The notes under the pieces: generated by a model | What the model was told of the DNA's origin: nothing | The model's database searches: none | The model's input: only the letters and a program-made list of their open reading frames with translations | Part shown: positions 50,765 through 59,263 of the stretch, piece after piece | Numbering within the stretch: the stretch's first letter is position 1 | How the letters are laid out: every line of letters begins with the position of its first letter | Virus record (IMG/VR): IMGVR_UViG_3300031576_000013 | Location: 30,809-94,808 of that record | Length of the DNA stretch: 64,000 nt | Source of the DNA: a virus | Strand: one strand, 5' to 3' | Made by a program: the position numbers and the translations under genes

Positions 50765-51214
50765 TCAGGGGCGGCTTAAATTCAATGCTGTAGATGATCG
50801 CTTTCGGAACGTCTCCGCGAATGCGACTACCTGCGTGACGGCACCGATCAAAATCTGCACCCTTGGATGATCCAAGAACGCGCAGTGATGTCTGTAACCA
50901 GCGATCAAATCAACCTCGCTATCCGCGTGGACGATAATCGGCAAGTTTCTGGCAAGAGCTACGCCAAGCTCCACATAGGAGCCTCGGCCGCACGGCAGCA
51001 ATTGAATAAACAAATCCGCTGTCGTAATCCCGGTGATTTCTTGCAAAGCGCATTGGCGTCGCGCCTCGATCCCTCCTTTGTAAGATAGCCCTCGTAGATC
51101 GGGGTGCGTGGTCCAGTCGTAAGTTACGTTCCAGCCGTGTTCAGTCATCGCAGCGATCAAGGCTGAAACCTCGTTAGCGCGTGTTAACGACGAAGCGACG
51201 TAGAACGCGGTCAT
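50765..51214 (-). CDS. Nucleoside 2-deoxyribosyltransferase-like protein
   Basis: A 149-aa protein starting at the ATG that overlaps the UvrD-like gene stop (ATGA at 51214-51211). The pattern FYVASSLTRANEVSALIAAM, then VTYDWTTHP, ITTADLFIQLLPCGRGSYVELGVALA and a final LDHPRVQIL is that of the nucleoside deoxyribosyltransferase fold: N-terminal strand, Asp, and the Glu of the SxxELG motif. Phage members may act in nucleotide salvage or base modification; which one is not shown. Confidence 0.75.
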   Translation of the reverse strand: MTAFYVASSLTRANEVSALIAAMTEHGWNVTYDWTTHPDLRGLSYKGGIEARRQCALQEITGITTADLFIQLLPCGRGSYVELGVALARNLPIIVHADSEVDLIAGYRHHCAFLDHPRVQILIGAVTQVVAFAETFRKRSSTALNLSRP

Positions 51215-53184
51215 CGCCGAGCTGCTGCTACTTGGGTGCGCGCTAAAGTTAGATAGGGGATCGCTGCTTGTTCTATGAACGGCGCCGGTCTGCCTGCCGC
51301 TTCGCCGGTCACCTTGAATACCTTCCGTGTCCAAGAACAGCGAAACCTTCGTTTTGCACGTGTGAGACAGACATACGCTAAACGAACTTCTTCATCCTTG
51401 TCCGGATTTTTATAGTGCGGAAGCGTGCCGTCGTTCCAGCCTATCCCGTAGACGTGAGACCATTCTTGCCCTTTCGATCGATGGATTGACGACAACACGA
51501 CCGCATTTGGTTTTTTCGACGATCGTGCTTCGCGTACTGCGGCTTCCATCGCGTCCATGTAATCGAGAAACTCGTTGACCGAGCTGAACCGGTTCGCAGT
51601 CGCGAGAAATTGGTGGACGATCGCAGCTTTGTCGCTGTCAGGATCCGGCCCTTCGCTGCCGACTTCGATCTTGAGCTTTTGGAAGTACTGAGTCGTCGAA
51701 GTCAAAAAGCGGAGAATGTCGAACGGACGCTTGCCGGCGATATACAAGCCGTTCAAGTTTGCCATCAACGCCTTGAACTCCAAGCCCCGCTTACGCTGAT
51801 AAGGTTTGGGAGGATCGAAACGCTCGACGGCGTCCATGAACGCGATGCCATGATCGCGCGCAAAATCATCGACGCCTTGGACGTACGCCTTCCCGAGCTT
51901 ACGTGCCGGAACGTGGATGATCCGTTTGACCCAACGTTCGTCAGGGTCGCGTAACGCAGCGACGCGAAGGTAGCCGAGCAGATCCTTGACCTCGCGCCGT
52001 TCGTACATGCTTGCACCACTCCACACGACGTAGGGGATACCCTCTTTAAGCAGCGCGTCCTCGATCGGAGGCAGCAACGCCGTCGTGCGATACAAGATCG
52101 CGACATCGCCAGGCGTAATCCCATCTGCAAATAGCGTGCGAATCTCGGAACTGATCATCGATGCTTCTTCGGTCGGCGAATCGTAAACATTTGCGCCGAC
52201 AGAATCTGGGTCATTGGGCGCTTGATCATGCGGAATCGTTGCACCCGTCACATTCCAGTCGTACGACGCAACGAGTGCCGTTGCGCTTTGGCATATTTGA
52301 CGCGTCGATCGGTAGTTGACAGGCAACCGCTTGAGTGTGAACTCACGCGCAAAACTAACGAATTCTTCCGGCTCAGCACCGCGCCACCGATATATGCTTT
52401 GTACGGGATCGCCGACAAGCATCACGTTTCGTTGTTTCTCGATAAGAATACGTACAACCGCGTTTTGTACGATGCTGGAATCCTGTGATTCGTCGATAAG
52501 CAGGTAGTCAAAACGCGCTTGCCATTTCGCCCGCGCAGCACCGTCATCGACCAACGTCAACCAACCCAGCAACAGCATGTCGTCGTAATTGATCAATTGC
52601 CGCTGGAGACGCGCCTCTTCAAAACGTCGGTAGACATCGGTGTAAACCCGGAACAGCCAGGGCGTCTCCGTGCGCGCTTTGAATAACTGAGCGATCTTGT
52701 CTTGATTAGCGGTCCATAGATCGGGATGCGCCGAAAGCGCGGCCCCTTTAGCCAAACTTATCAGGCGGGCGGCTTCACCGTAATCTAGACCTCGATCACG
52801 GAGTTCCGGGCCGTTGACAATTTCTTTCAGCGCGTACGTTAAAGCATTACTATCGTCGAATTTGAATAAACCACCCCATTTATGTCCGTCCATTCGTAGA
52901 ATCTCGTTGCACAACGAGTGAATCGTGCCGATGCGAAGATCCTTAGCCACACCGAGCGCTAGGCAGCGGGAGTGCATTTCGCCGGCAGCATCCTTGCCGA
53001 ATGTAAATGCGCCGATCTTTAGCGGATCGATGCCGGCATAGATCAACTGCTCGATTCGAAGGGTTACGACCGTTGTCTTGCCTGCGCCGGCGGCTGCCGC
53101 TAGAACGAAACTTCCGTCTTGGGCGTGAACGGCATCGTGTTGATACTCGTTCAGGTTAACGTGGATCGGTCTCGTGCACGTCAT
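51211..53184 (-). CDS. UvrD/Rep-like superfamily 1 helicase
   Basis: A 657-aa protein with the SF1A set: Q motif LNEYQHDAV (11-19), motif I AAAAGAGKTT (29-38), Ia IGAFTFGKDAAGEM, II LLIDESQDSS, III GDPVQSIYRWRGA, IV LPVNYRST, V IHRSKGQEW and VI RLAYVCLTRAKRRF. It is a 3'-5' helicase. Its start overlaps the next upstream gene by 4 nt (ATGA), so three genes in a row here are coupled. Confidence 0.9.
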   Translation of the reverse strand: MTCTRPIHVNLNEYQHDAVHAQDGSFVLAAAAGAGKTTVVTLRIEQLIYAGIDPLKIGAFTFGKDAAGEMHSRCLALGVAKDLRIGTIHSLCNEILRMDGHKWGGLFKFDDSNALTYALKEIVNGPELRDRGLDYGEAARLISLAKGAALSAHPDLWTANQDKIAQLFKARTETPWLFRVYTDVYRRFEEARLQRQLINYDDMLLLGWLTLVDDGAARAKWQARFDYLLIDESQDSSIVQNAVVRILIEKQRNVMLVGDPVQSIYRWRGAEPEEFVSFAREFTLKRLPVNYRSTRQICQSATALVASYDWNVTGATIPHDQAPNDPDSVGANVYDSPTEEASMISSEIRTLFADGITPGDVAILYRTTALLPPIEDALLKEGIPYVVWSGASMYERREVKDLLGYLRVAALRDPDERWVKRIIHVPARKLGKAYVQGVDDFARDHGIAFMDAVERFDPPKPYQRKRGLEFKALMANLNGLYIAGKRPFDILRFLTSTTQYFQKLKIEVGSEGPDPDSDKAAIVHQFLATANRFSSVNEFLDYMDAMEAAVREARSSKKPNAVVLSSIHRSKGQEWSHVYGIGWNDGTLPHYKNPDKDEEVRLAYVCLTRAKRRFRCSWTRKVFKVTGEAAGRPAPFIEQAAIPYLTLARTQVAAARR

Positions 53185-54632
53185 CGCCTACCCAAGCACA
53201 ATATTAATACGCACAGCACAGCAAACCCGGCGAGAATCCACTTGACGACAGGCGGCATCGCGTTGGCCGCGTCATATGCCGCCACATCTGTGATGTCAAT
53301 CGAACGCACGCTTGGCGTATCGGTGGGCAAGGGGGTGACGGTATAGCCGGCCTCAACGTAAGCCTCGTAGCGCTCCCTGGTGTGATTCTCCAGCCATCTG
53401 TGTCCGTAATCGGCAAAATCATAGAGATCGAACGTAACCTTTGTCCCGTCGGGGCGCGTACCACGGCCCAAACGTTGGATCGCTTCGATGAAGCTGCGCC
53501 CCGCCGACGCGATGATCACAGATCGGATTTCAGGCGCATCGACACCCTCGTAGAAAACGCTGGATGCAACTATCGCTTTGGTTTGGCCGCCTCGTAAACG
53601 CGCGATTGCTGCATGACGAACAGCGGCGGGCGTGTGTCCATTGATCCACTCGACACGGTAATCCGGCAGCGAAGCCAGTCGCTTGGTCAGGATTTCACCG
53701 TGCAGACGTTCCTTCACAAAGATGATTGCCGGCGTGGGCGCCCGCCGCGCGATTTCGAGCAGCGCAGCATTGCGGGCTTCCGAAAATACGATAGTCGATC
53801 TGTAAAAATCGTGCCAATCTTGGAAGCCTGACGTTTGCCTTAATACCGTCCAGATCACCCTCGGCGGTACGATGTGGCCTTGTTCGACGAGCGTTTTGGC
53901 CGGGATCTCGTAGATTACAGGCCCGAGCAAGCCGACAGTTCTAACGTTTTGTTCGTCACCTCGGAGCAGTGGCGTAGCCGAAAGACCCAAACGCCAGTAC
54001 GCGTTGTAAGCCCTGGCAATTGTACGACTCGTCGTCAACCCCGGCGCTCTGTGAGCTTCGTCCACTAACAGACCTTCAGCTTCAAGTAGCAGGCGCCCCC
54101 CTTCTGGGTTCCCCGGCGATATCAAGGATTGATATGTGGCACACACAACGCGATGCTTCGTTGATTTTCGGCCGCCTCGAAATTCGCCGATTTCTTCATT
54201 CAAGAGCTGCTGCATCTTGTGAGCTGTTTGTTCGACCAAATTTGAACGGTGTACAACGTACAACCAGCGACAAGGCAACGCGGCGGCAAACCCCGTGGCG
54301 ATGATTGTTTTACCGCCACCGGTTGGTACTTTGATCAGACCGCGCGTTTTTTCGATTCCGGCTGCGACGGCGGCGTTTTGATAATTCCGCAAGTAGGGCG
54401 GCAGTTCTTTGGACGTACAAGGTATCGTACGTTCATCGATCAACGGCACTTTTAGGCTCTCTGCCATTATCTGCGCGATGCCGGATGCAAAGCCGCCATT
54501 TACGCTGCGCAGTCCGTAACCACCCTCGAGCGGTTCTTCGATCTGATCTAGAACAACGTCGATGGCGCTACGATCACCTTCTGGAAAGGTCCAAACGTTT
54601 CCCATGCGAAGGATGGTTGATGTTCGCGTCAC
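53181..54632 (-). CDS. SF2 helicase (XPB/UvsW-like) with C-terminal membrane helix
   Basis: A 483-aa protein. Motif I VPTGGGKT (102-109), II LLVDEAHRAP, III GLSATPLL, V SSVFYEGVDAP, VI QRLGRGTRPDG. The last 20 residues are WILAGFAVLCVLILCLGRR, a single strongly hydrophobic helix with a basic end, unusual for a helicase and suggestive of a tail anchor. A dispersed repeat encodes SPGNPEGG between motifs Ib and II, in a loop position. Starts at GTG overlapping the upstream TAG (TAGTG). Confidence 0.85.
   Translation of the reverse strand: MTRTSTILRMGNVWTFPEGDRSAIDVVLDQIEEPLEGGYGLRSVNGGFASGIAQIMAESLKVPLIDERTIPCTSKELPPYLRNYQNAAVAAGIEKTRGLIKVPTGGGKTIIATGFAAALPCRWLYVVHRSNLVEQTAHKMQQLLNEEIGEFRGGRKSTKHRVVCATYQSLISPGNPEGGRLLLEAEGLLVDEAHRAPGLTTSRTIARAYNAYWRLGLSATPLLRGDEQNVRTVGLLGPVIYEIPAKTLVEQGHIVPPRVIWTVLRQTSGFQDWHDFYRSTIVFSEARNAALLEIARRAPTPAIIFVKERLHGEILTKRLASLPDYRVEWINGHTPAAVRHAAIARLRGGQTKAIVASSVFYEGVDAPEIRSVIIASAGRSFIEAIQRLGRGTRPDGTKVTFDLYDFADYGHRWLENHTRERYEAYVEAGYTVTPLPTDTPSVRSIDITDVAAYDAANAMPPVVKWILAGFAVLCVLILCLGRR
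54096..54114 (-). repeat. Dispersed repeat inside the SF2 helicase gene
   Basis: The minus strand reads GGGGAACCCAGAAGGGGGG, translated GNPEGG, in the common sense frame. Confidence 0.85.
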
Positions 54633-54934
54633 TATTTTTTCTCAGTTATTTTGCGGTAAAGTGTAAGAGCTTCGGACGCACCCACAGGTAAATTCATCGT
54701 TTCCAAAATCGCGCCAGCGGTTGTGCTATATTCCTCTTTCACGTACGACTGTACACTTAACCAGTTTACCCAAGCGCAACCACCGAACTTGATATATTTC
54801 AGCTTTGATTTACCTTGTTTTAACCAATGACTAACCGTAGATGGCGATAAATAGAAAAGACCACCAACGACACCTGCTCGCAAGTAACCGTTTACAGCCA
54901 TGATTTCTTCGCGACCCGGGCTTATTATTGCCAT
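54632..54934 (-). CDS. Small HTH-containing protein, first gene of the replication operon
   Basis: A 100-aa protein with a helix-turn-helix-like region (GGLFYLSPSTVSHWLKQGKS, then KYIKFGGCAWVNWLSVQSYV) similar to excisionase/MerR-type DNA-binding proteins. The first ATG lies 6 nt after a near-perfect -10, so this mRNA may be leaderless. An internal ATG at codon 12 would leave a 33-nt leader. As the promoter-proximal gene it may regulate the divergent terminase or its own operon; inferred. Confidence 0.7.
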   Translation of the reverse strand: MAIISPGREEIMAVNGYLRAGVVGGLFYLSPSTVSHWLKQGKSKLKYIKFGGCAWVNWLSVQSYVKEEYSTTAGAILETMNLPVGASEALTLYRKITEKK

Positions 54935-54940
54935 GTTTCA

Positions 54941-54969
54941 ATCATACCAAGTCTTTGATACGCTGTCAA
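54941..54969 (-). promoter_or_regulatory. Sigma-70-type promoter for the replication operon
   Basis: On the minus strand TTGACA (54969-54964), 17 nt, TATGAT (54946-54941), then 6 nt to the ATG at 54934. The -35 is perfect and the -10 matches five of six. The expected start of transcription falls on the start codon. Confidence 0.85.
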
Positions 54970-54991
54970 CAGTTGATCTAGACGCATTCTC

Positions 54992-55019
54992 TTGAAACGC
55001 TTGCGTTGTGGGGTAGAAT
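54992..55019 (+). promoter_or_regulatory. Sigma-70-type promoter for the terminase genes
   Basis: TTGAAA (54992-54997), 16 nt, TAGAAT (55014-55019), then 6 nt to the ATG at 55026. No ribosome site lies before the ATG, so the mRNA is probably leaderless. It lies back-to-back with the minus-strand promoter, 22 nt apart. Confidence 0.75.
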
Positions 55020-55025
55020 GCGGCT

Positions 55026-55841
55026 ATGAGTGAAGACCTTCCACAAAACCAGAAAAAGCTTAGAGATCGGCGCCGTTCGATAACCGGTGAGATCTACGCA
55101 AGGCTGGTCAAGGCGTATCTCAAGCAGGAGGTTCCGACGAAGGAGTCCTTGGTAGAAGCGACTGGCGTGGCAACAACCGTGGCCAAACGCGCGATGCGTA
55201 TCGGTTGGCCGGAATTGGGGCTGCCCCCGCTGTCCATGGCGACGCAGCAGCTTGCCAACATCGAGGAAGTCAACCGGCTGATGTCCAAGATGGTCGTGGA
55301 TAAGCAAGAGATCGTAAAGACGTTGTTCGATGGGATTTCCAAGTCGGTTCCGGCACCTGGTCCCGACGACGTCAACGCCGTTGCCGAGGAAGCCAGTAGA
55401 CGCGCCGCCGAAAGCGCGATGGCGGCCCGCAGGCAGATGGCCTCCGCTGGCAAGGCAGCGCAGGCGGTCGAAGCATTGGCCGATGCGTTTTTAGCCAAAA
55501 TTGAAAAAGGCGAGTGGGAGATTCCGGAGAAGATTCGTCCCGAACACGTCTTTTTGCTCTCGAAGGCCGCCGACACCATCGCGGGCGCGGTGCATAAAGC
55601 GACGCAAACCGAACGGCTGCGCGCTGGTCAGCCTGAGCAGATCGTCGGTGCACATATCACAAGCCTAATTGTCGGCGCGACGCCTGAAGAGCTGCGTTTC
55701 ATCGCTGAGCACGGAACGTTGCCACCGCGATTGATGGGTGTCAGTGGTCAGATAACGTCGCTACCTGTAATCGACGTCGATGCAACAGTGCCATCGGAAA
55801 ATGCTGATGACGCTTTAGAGGCTTTGCCCGATGAAAAGTGA
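55026..55841 (+). CDS. Terminase small subunit (probable)
   Basis: A 271-aa protein directly before and overlapping the large subunit gene by 11 nt. The N-terminus has an HTH-like region (LVEATGVATTVAKRAMRIGW), followed by a long Ala-rich coiled-coil segment (residues about 110-160), then helices ending with a beta segment. This layout fits small terminases that bind packaging sites as a ring. The family assignment rests on position and layout. Confidence 0.7.
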   Translation: MSEDLPQNQKKLRDRRRSITGEIYARLVKAYLKQEVPTKESLVEATGVATTVAKRAMRIGWPELGLPPLSMATQQLANIEEVNRLMSKMVVDKQEIVKTLFDGISKSVPAPGPDDVNAVAEEASRRAAESAMAARRQMASAGKAAQAVEALADAFLAKIEKGEWEIPEKIRPEHVFLLSKAADTIAGAVHKATQTERLRAGQPEQIVGAHITSLIVGATPEELRFIAEHGTLPPRLMGVSGQITSLPVIDVDATVPSENADDALEALPDEK

Positions 55842-57492
55842 CACGGGGAACCCAGAAGAGGGGCAGCCGTTGGGCGCCGAAAGCGAGGGCGCGAAGGCGG
55901 TTAATTCGAACAAACGCAAGAAAATGATCGACGCAGCAGCGGCTGCAAAGGCCGAGGAAGTTTGGACAAGTACAGCGCTCAAGACGATGGCGGAAGGGAA
56001 ACGCCATGCGATCAGACATACGCGCGATCGATCGCAACTGGAAGCCATTGCGGTCGCGAAGCTGGTTGAGCAGATCCGCGAAGCTCAGAAAGATCCCGTC
56101 GCATTCGTAGAATTTGCGATGCGTACACCTCGCGGGGATCGATTGGCACTCGCGCCGTTTCACAAGGAGTGGTTACGCGCGATGCATTCTAAATCGCGTG
56201 TAATCATCGAAGCGCCTCGAGGTCATGGAAAAACTAGCTGCGTAATTGGATACGCGTTATTTGCGCTCGGCGCAAATTCAAACCTCAGAATAAAATTTGT
56301 TTGCCAGAACGACGCGAGAGCGAAGGAACGCTTGTTCGAGTTCAGAACGAATTTAGAGTCCAATCCCGCATTGAAAATGGTGTTTCCGAATCTTAAACAG
56401 GCCGATGTTGGCGACTGGACGAAGACGAAATTGTACGTGGAGCGCGAAGCGCGAACCCGCGATCCTTCGTTCGAGGCTATTGGGATTCTCAGCTCCGTCA
56501 CTGGCAGCCGTCCGGATCTGGTGATCTGCGATGACATCGCCGATCTGCGTAACGCAATTTTGTACCCGGCGCTTCGTGAGGACGTGAAGCAGAAGTTTTT
56601 CGGCGAACTCGAACCCGCGATGGAGGTCGACGGGCGAATTATCGCGATTTGTACTCCGTATCACGCTGCCGACATCAACGCGGTCTTGAAAGCGAATTCA
56701 GAATGGACTTACGTGCGGCATGTGGTTGGCGATGCGTCGGATCCGTTCAAGCCGTTGTGGCCGGAACATTGGTCCCGCGATAAGCTCGAAGGTATGCGAC
56801 GTAGAGTCGGTTCTGTCGAGTTTGCACGAGCGTATCAATGTGTCGCGTTGTCGGGTGACGTTGTTCCGTGTCGACCCGAATGGATTAAGTACTATGACAA
56901 GGAGCTGCTCGGCGACCCAAACGCCTTGATTTGCGTTCAAGGCTACGACCTCGCGATTTCACAAGCGACATCGGCTGATTATTTCGCGTGCGTTACGCTG
57001 CTTTATTCGACAGAAAAGAATCTGGTGTTCGTCGCCGATGCTTTCAAAGGCCGTTTGTCTTTTGCAGACCAAGGAATGACGGTCATCAATAATGCTCAGC
57101 GATGGCGGCCAGATAAGATCTCGATTGAAAGCGTGGGCCTCGGAGGGGCGCTTGAAAACTTCCTGCGTGAGCGTGCGCCTGTACCGCTGCCCTTATTTCC
57201 ATATCGACCTCGGGGCGACAAGCAACGTAGGTTCTTGGAGACCACACCGCTTTTCGAAGATGGCCGCGTGTTCTTTCATCCGAACCTGGATCCCCAACGG
57301 AACGTCCTGATAGCGGATCGCGGCGATCTGATTAGCGAACTACTGGAATTCCCGTTGAGCAAACACGACGACATGGTCGACGCTTTTACGTGTGCGGTCC
57401 AAGCCCTCTCCGAGTTCAGGGTAGCCGAACCCGAAGAGGGCTGGACTCAAGGTGAAAGTACCCGAGTACGACTATCCGTCCTCGGCAGCTGA
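55831..57492 (+). CDS. terL: Terminase large subunit
   Basis: A 553-aa protein. ATPase: Walker A IIEAPRGHGKTSCVIG, Walker B LVICDDIAD, coupling motif IAICTPYH. Nuclease: QGYDLAISQATSADYF (Asp), FVADAFKG, and SKHDDMVDAF with the metal-binding Asp pair. It pumps DNA into the prohead through the portal and cuts it. A full dispersed repeat lies 11 nt after the ATG and encodes TGNPEEG. Confidence 0.93.
   Translation: MKSDTGNPEEGQPLGAESEGAKAVNSNKRKKMIDAAAAAKAEEVWTSTALKTMAEGKRHAIRHTRDRSQLEAIAVAKLVEQIREAQKDPVAFVEFAMRTPRGDRLALAPFHKEWLRAMHSKSRVIIEAPRGHGKTSCVIGYALFALGANSNLRIKFVCQNDARAKERLFEFRTNLESNPALKMVFPNLKQADVGDWTKTKLYVEREARTRDPSFEAIGILSSVTGSRPDLVICDDIADLRNAILYPALREDVKQKFFGELEPAMEVDGRIIAICTPYHAADINAVLKANSEWTYVRHVVGDASDPFKPLWPEHWSRDKLEGMRRRVGSVEFARAYQCVALSGDVVPCRPEWIKYYDKELLGDPNALICVQGYDLAISQATSADYFACVTLLYSTEKNLVFVADAFKGRLSFADQGMTVINNAQRWRPDKISIESVGLGGALENFLRERAPVPLPLFPYRPRGDKQRRFLETTPLFEDGRVFFHPNLDPQRNVLIADRGDLISELLEFPLSKHDDMVDAFTCAVQALSEFRVAEPEEGWTQGESTRVRLSVLGS
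55845..55863 (+). repeat. Dispersed repeat at the start of terL
   Basis: GGGGAACCCAGAAGAGGGG, the consensus itself, at codons 6-11 and translated GNPEEG. Confidence 0.9.
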
Positions 57493-57702
57493 AGCACCGT
57501 TTAATATCAGCATTTCCGCGTTGAGGTCAGCGCGAGCGTCAGGGTATATAAGTAATAGCTCCTCGATCGCCCATTTCAGAGCAGATGCCTCTGCACGGTC
57601 ATAAGTAAGCTCCTTTCCGGTGGCTTCACCCGCCTCGATACGCGCTAGGAGAAACTGGCGTCGCCGTTCTAGTCGCGATATTCGACGCGCATGTAACCGC
57701 AT
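57472..57702 (-). CDS. Small helical hypothetical protein
   Basis: A 76-aa basic-then-acidic helical protein (RRISRLERRRQFLLARIEAG). It overlaps the convergent terL end by 21 nt and starts 5 nt after the stop of the next minus-strand gene. No family recognised. Confidence 0.55.
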   Translation of the reverse strand: MRLHARRISRLERRRQFLLARIEAGEATGKELTYDRAEASALKWAIEELLLIYPDARADLNAEMLILNGASAAEDG

Positions 57703-57707
57703 GGCGG

Positions 57708-58187
57708 TTACGCCGCTTTCGGCGGCTTCGTCCGTACGTGGGTCTTCGGTATCACAATCGTAGTATCAGCGAACGTTAAGGTGACGAACTTCCCTGAAGC
57801 GGACGTTTCTGAGTACTTGAGCTCCGCGTTTTTCGGGATCAAACCAACATACTTGTTGGCGTGCTTGGGTTTGATCCACACCAAAGCACCAGGTACAAAG
57901 GGTACCTTTTTCGATGTCGCAGGCTTTGCTTTCGGCAGGGCGTAGCCCGTCTCGAAAAGCGCCGATAGCAAACCGACGATTGCGCCTCGGTGCTTTTCGG
58001 CCTCCTGAGCGTGGTCGAAAAGCTGCGTCAGCGTTGCTTTGTTCGATGCATCCGACTCATTTGCCGACCACCGTTCGAACTTCTTCTTCAGAGCTGCCAG
58101 ACCGTTGATCTTGCCTACGCGCTTCAGCAGTTTCTCGGTTGGTGATGGCTTTATTGCGATCTTCTTTGTCTTTGATCCGCTTGACAT
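57708..58187 (-). CDS. Hypothetical protein with lysine-rich N-terminus
   Basis: A 159-aa protein. Residues 1-85 are helical and basic, and 95-155 form a small beta domain (PGALVWIKPKHANKYVGL, then KFVTLTFADTTIVIPKTHV) that could be SH3-like. AAAGGGAAC precedes the ATG. No family recognised. It overlaps the upstream zinc-finger gene by about 130 nt. Confidence 0.6.
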   Translation of the reverse strand: MSSGSKTKKIAIKPSPTEKLLKRVGKINGLAALKKKFERWSANESDASNKATLTQLFDHAQEAEKHRGAIVGLLSALFETGYALPKAKPATSKKVPFVPGALVWIKPKHANKYVGLIPKNAELKYSETSASGKFVTLTFADTTIVIPKTHVRTKPPKAA

Positions 58188-58446
58188 GATGTTCCCTTTC
58201 TTCCTTGACTTGACCTGATTTACACGAAATGTGAACCGGCAGAAACCCTCTCCGGCTCGTTATGAAATAAGCTTCGTCAGGCGATTTTATTGATTTATTA
58301 CACACTACGCAAACGGGAAAAGCTTTTCGCTCCTCGATGCAATCGAAATGCCCGCAATTATCTTTGCAGGGAAAACGATCACCACAGTCGTCGCAGACTT
58401 CGAAGCTGCGCTTCTTTATCCAGGTGTTATGTCGGCAATCAACCAT
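58057..58446 (-). CDS. Cys-rich zinc-binding protein
   Basis: A 129-aa protein from the ATG at 58446. CDDCGDRFPCKDNCGHFDC, then CVVCNKSI, a His and a further Cys give two zinc sites, resembling treble-clef or LIM-like fingers. The last 40 codons overlap the next gene in another frame and encode a charged low-complexity tail, so the natural end may be earlier than annotated. Confidence 0.5.
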   Translation of the reverse strand: MVDCRHNTWIKKRSFEVCDDCGDRFPCKDNCGHFDCIEERKAFPVCVVCNKSIKSPDEAYFITSRRGFLPVHISCKSGQVKEEREHHVKRIKDKEDRNKAITNRETAEARRQDQRSGSSEEEVRTVVGK

Positions 58447-58486
58447 TTTATTTGGCGCCCTCTTTGATTGCAACCGGTTGACACAC

Positions 58487-58828
58487 CTACGGCACTCCCG
58501 CGAGGCGTAACTCTTTCCAATTGAACGCGCTCACGCCAGCGGCTTTTGCCAAGGCAATAGTGAGGCCGCAATCGCGCGCTGTCTCAACGACCTTGAAACT
58601 GTCGTTGCCACCGAAGAGCTTGAGCTTGCGGTGCGTCTCGGCCAGTCCGCGCGAAAGGCCACAGATCCACGCATCCTTCGGATCTTGTAGACGTTTCTTG
58701 TTCCGTCTCGGCTTGAGCCGCCCAATATTCAGCTTTCCGGCGATGCAATCATCAAGCCGGTAAGCGTGAATAGTAGCGCCGTTGTAGTCGCTGGCTACTA
58801 CCGAGGCGGCGCGCACTCCTCTTTTCAA
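58487..58828 (-). CDS. Hypothetical protein, start uncertain
   Basis: An open frame of 113 codons containing KDAWICGLSRGLAETHRKL and VETARDCGLTIALAKAAGV, which looks coding. The only start with a good ribosome site is an ATG at 58841 (GGAGG 6 nt upstream), but it lies in another frame that ends after 29 codons. The frame used here begins at a poor TTG. A 1-nt frameshift near the run AAAAGAGG would join them. Confidence 0.45.
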   Translation of the reverse strand: MKRGVRAASVVASDYNGATIHAYRLDDCIAGKLNIGRLKPRRNKKRLQDPKDAWICGLSRGLAETHRKLKLFGGNDSFKVVETARDCGLTIALAKAAGVSAFNWKELRLAGVP

Positions 58829-58939
58829 ACTCGCTATTCATTCAAAACCTCCGTGGGTTGTGTCAACCGGATAAGCATGTTTGATTGTATCGATAATGGC
58901 GTTATAACTTCTTAGCGAGGTTGAGCGCCGAGGGGCGGA
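58829..58939. other. Non-coding spacer below the micro-gene chain
   Basis: About 110 nt that break the chain of coupled genes. Minus strand: no strong terminator; a possible -10 (TACAAT, near 58880) without a good -35, and the GGAGG site for the ATG at 58841. Confidence 0.4.
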
Positions 58940-59263
58940 TTATGTCACGGGTCCATGGATCGCCGCCTTCAACTCAGCGAGCAGCGTGTCTTCGAGTTCG
59001 TTTCCGTGTCCAATCACAAGTCCGTCGCGCACCGTCAGCATCGCGGCGGGCCATCCATCACGCTCGATGTAGGCATGGAATGGCGGCACCTCGACGCCGA
59101 CCGAGCACTTCGTCGGCGTTCCGTGTCCGTTGACGGCGACGAGCCAGCGATCGCCGAGACGGTGTTCCCAGCAGCCTACAAATCTGGCCAGTGGAGCGGC
59201 TCCGAGCGCGATGGTAAGATCCGCGATGAGCGCGTACGCTTCTGAGACCGACGGGCGGATCAT
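58940..59263 (-). CDS. Last gene of the micro-gene chain, hypothetical
   Basis: A 107-aa protein starting at the ATG that overlaps the upstream TGA (ATGA at 59263-59260). Contains FVGCWEHRLGDRWLVAVNG and YIERDGWPAAMLTV. Its C-terminus (LAELKAAIHGPVT) is similar in protein and DNA to the end of the amber-interrupted gene upstream, so the two share an ancestral 3' part. No family recognised. Confidence 0.65.
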   Translation of the reverse strand: MIRPSVSEAYALIADLTIALGAAPLARFVGCWEHRLGDRWLVAVNGHGTPTKCSVGVEVPPFHAYIERDGWPAAMLTVRDGLVIGHGNELEDTLLAELKAAIHGPVT

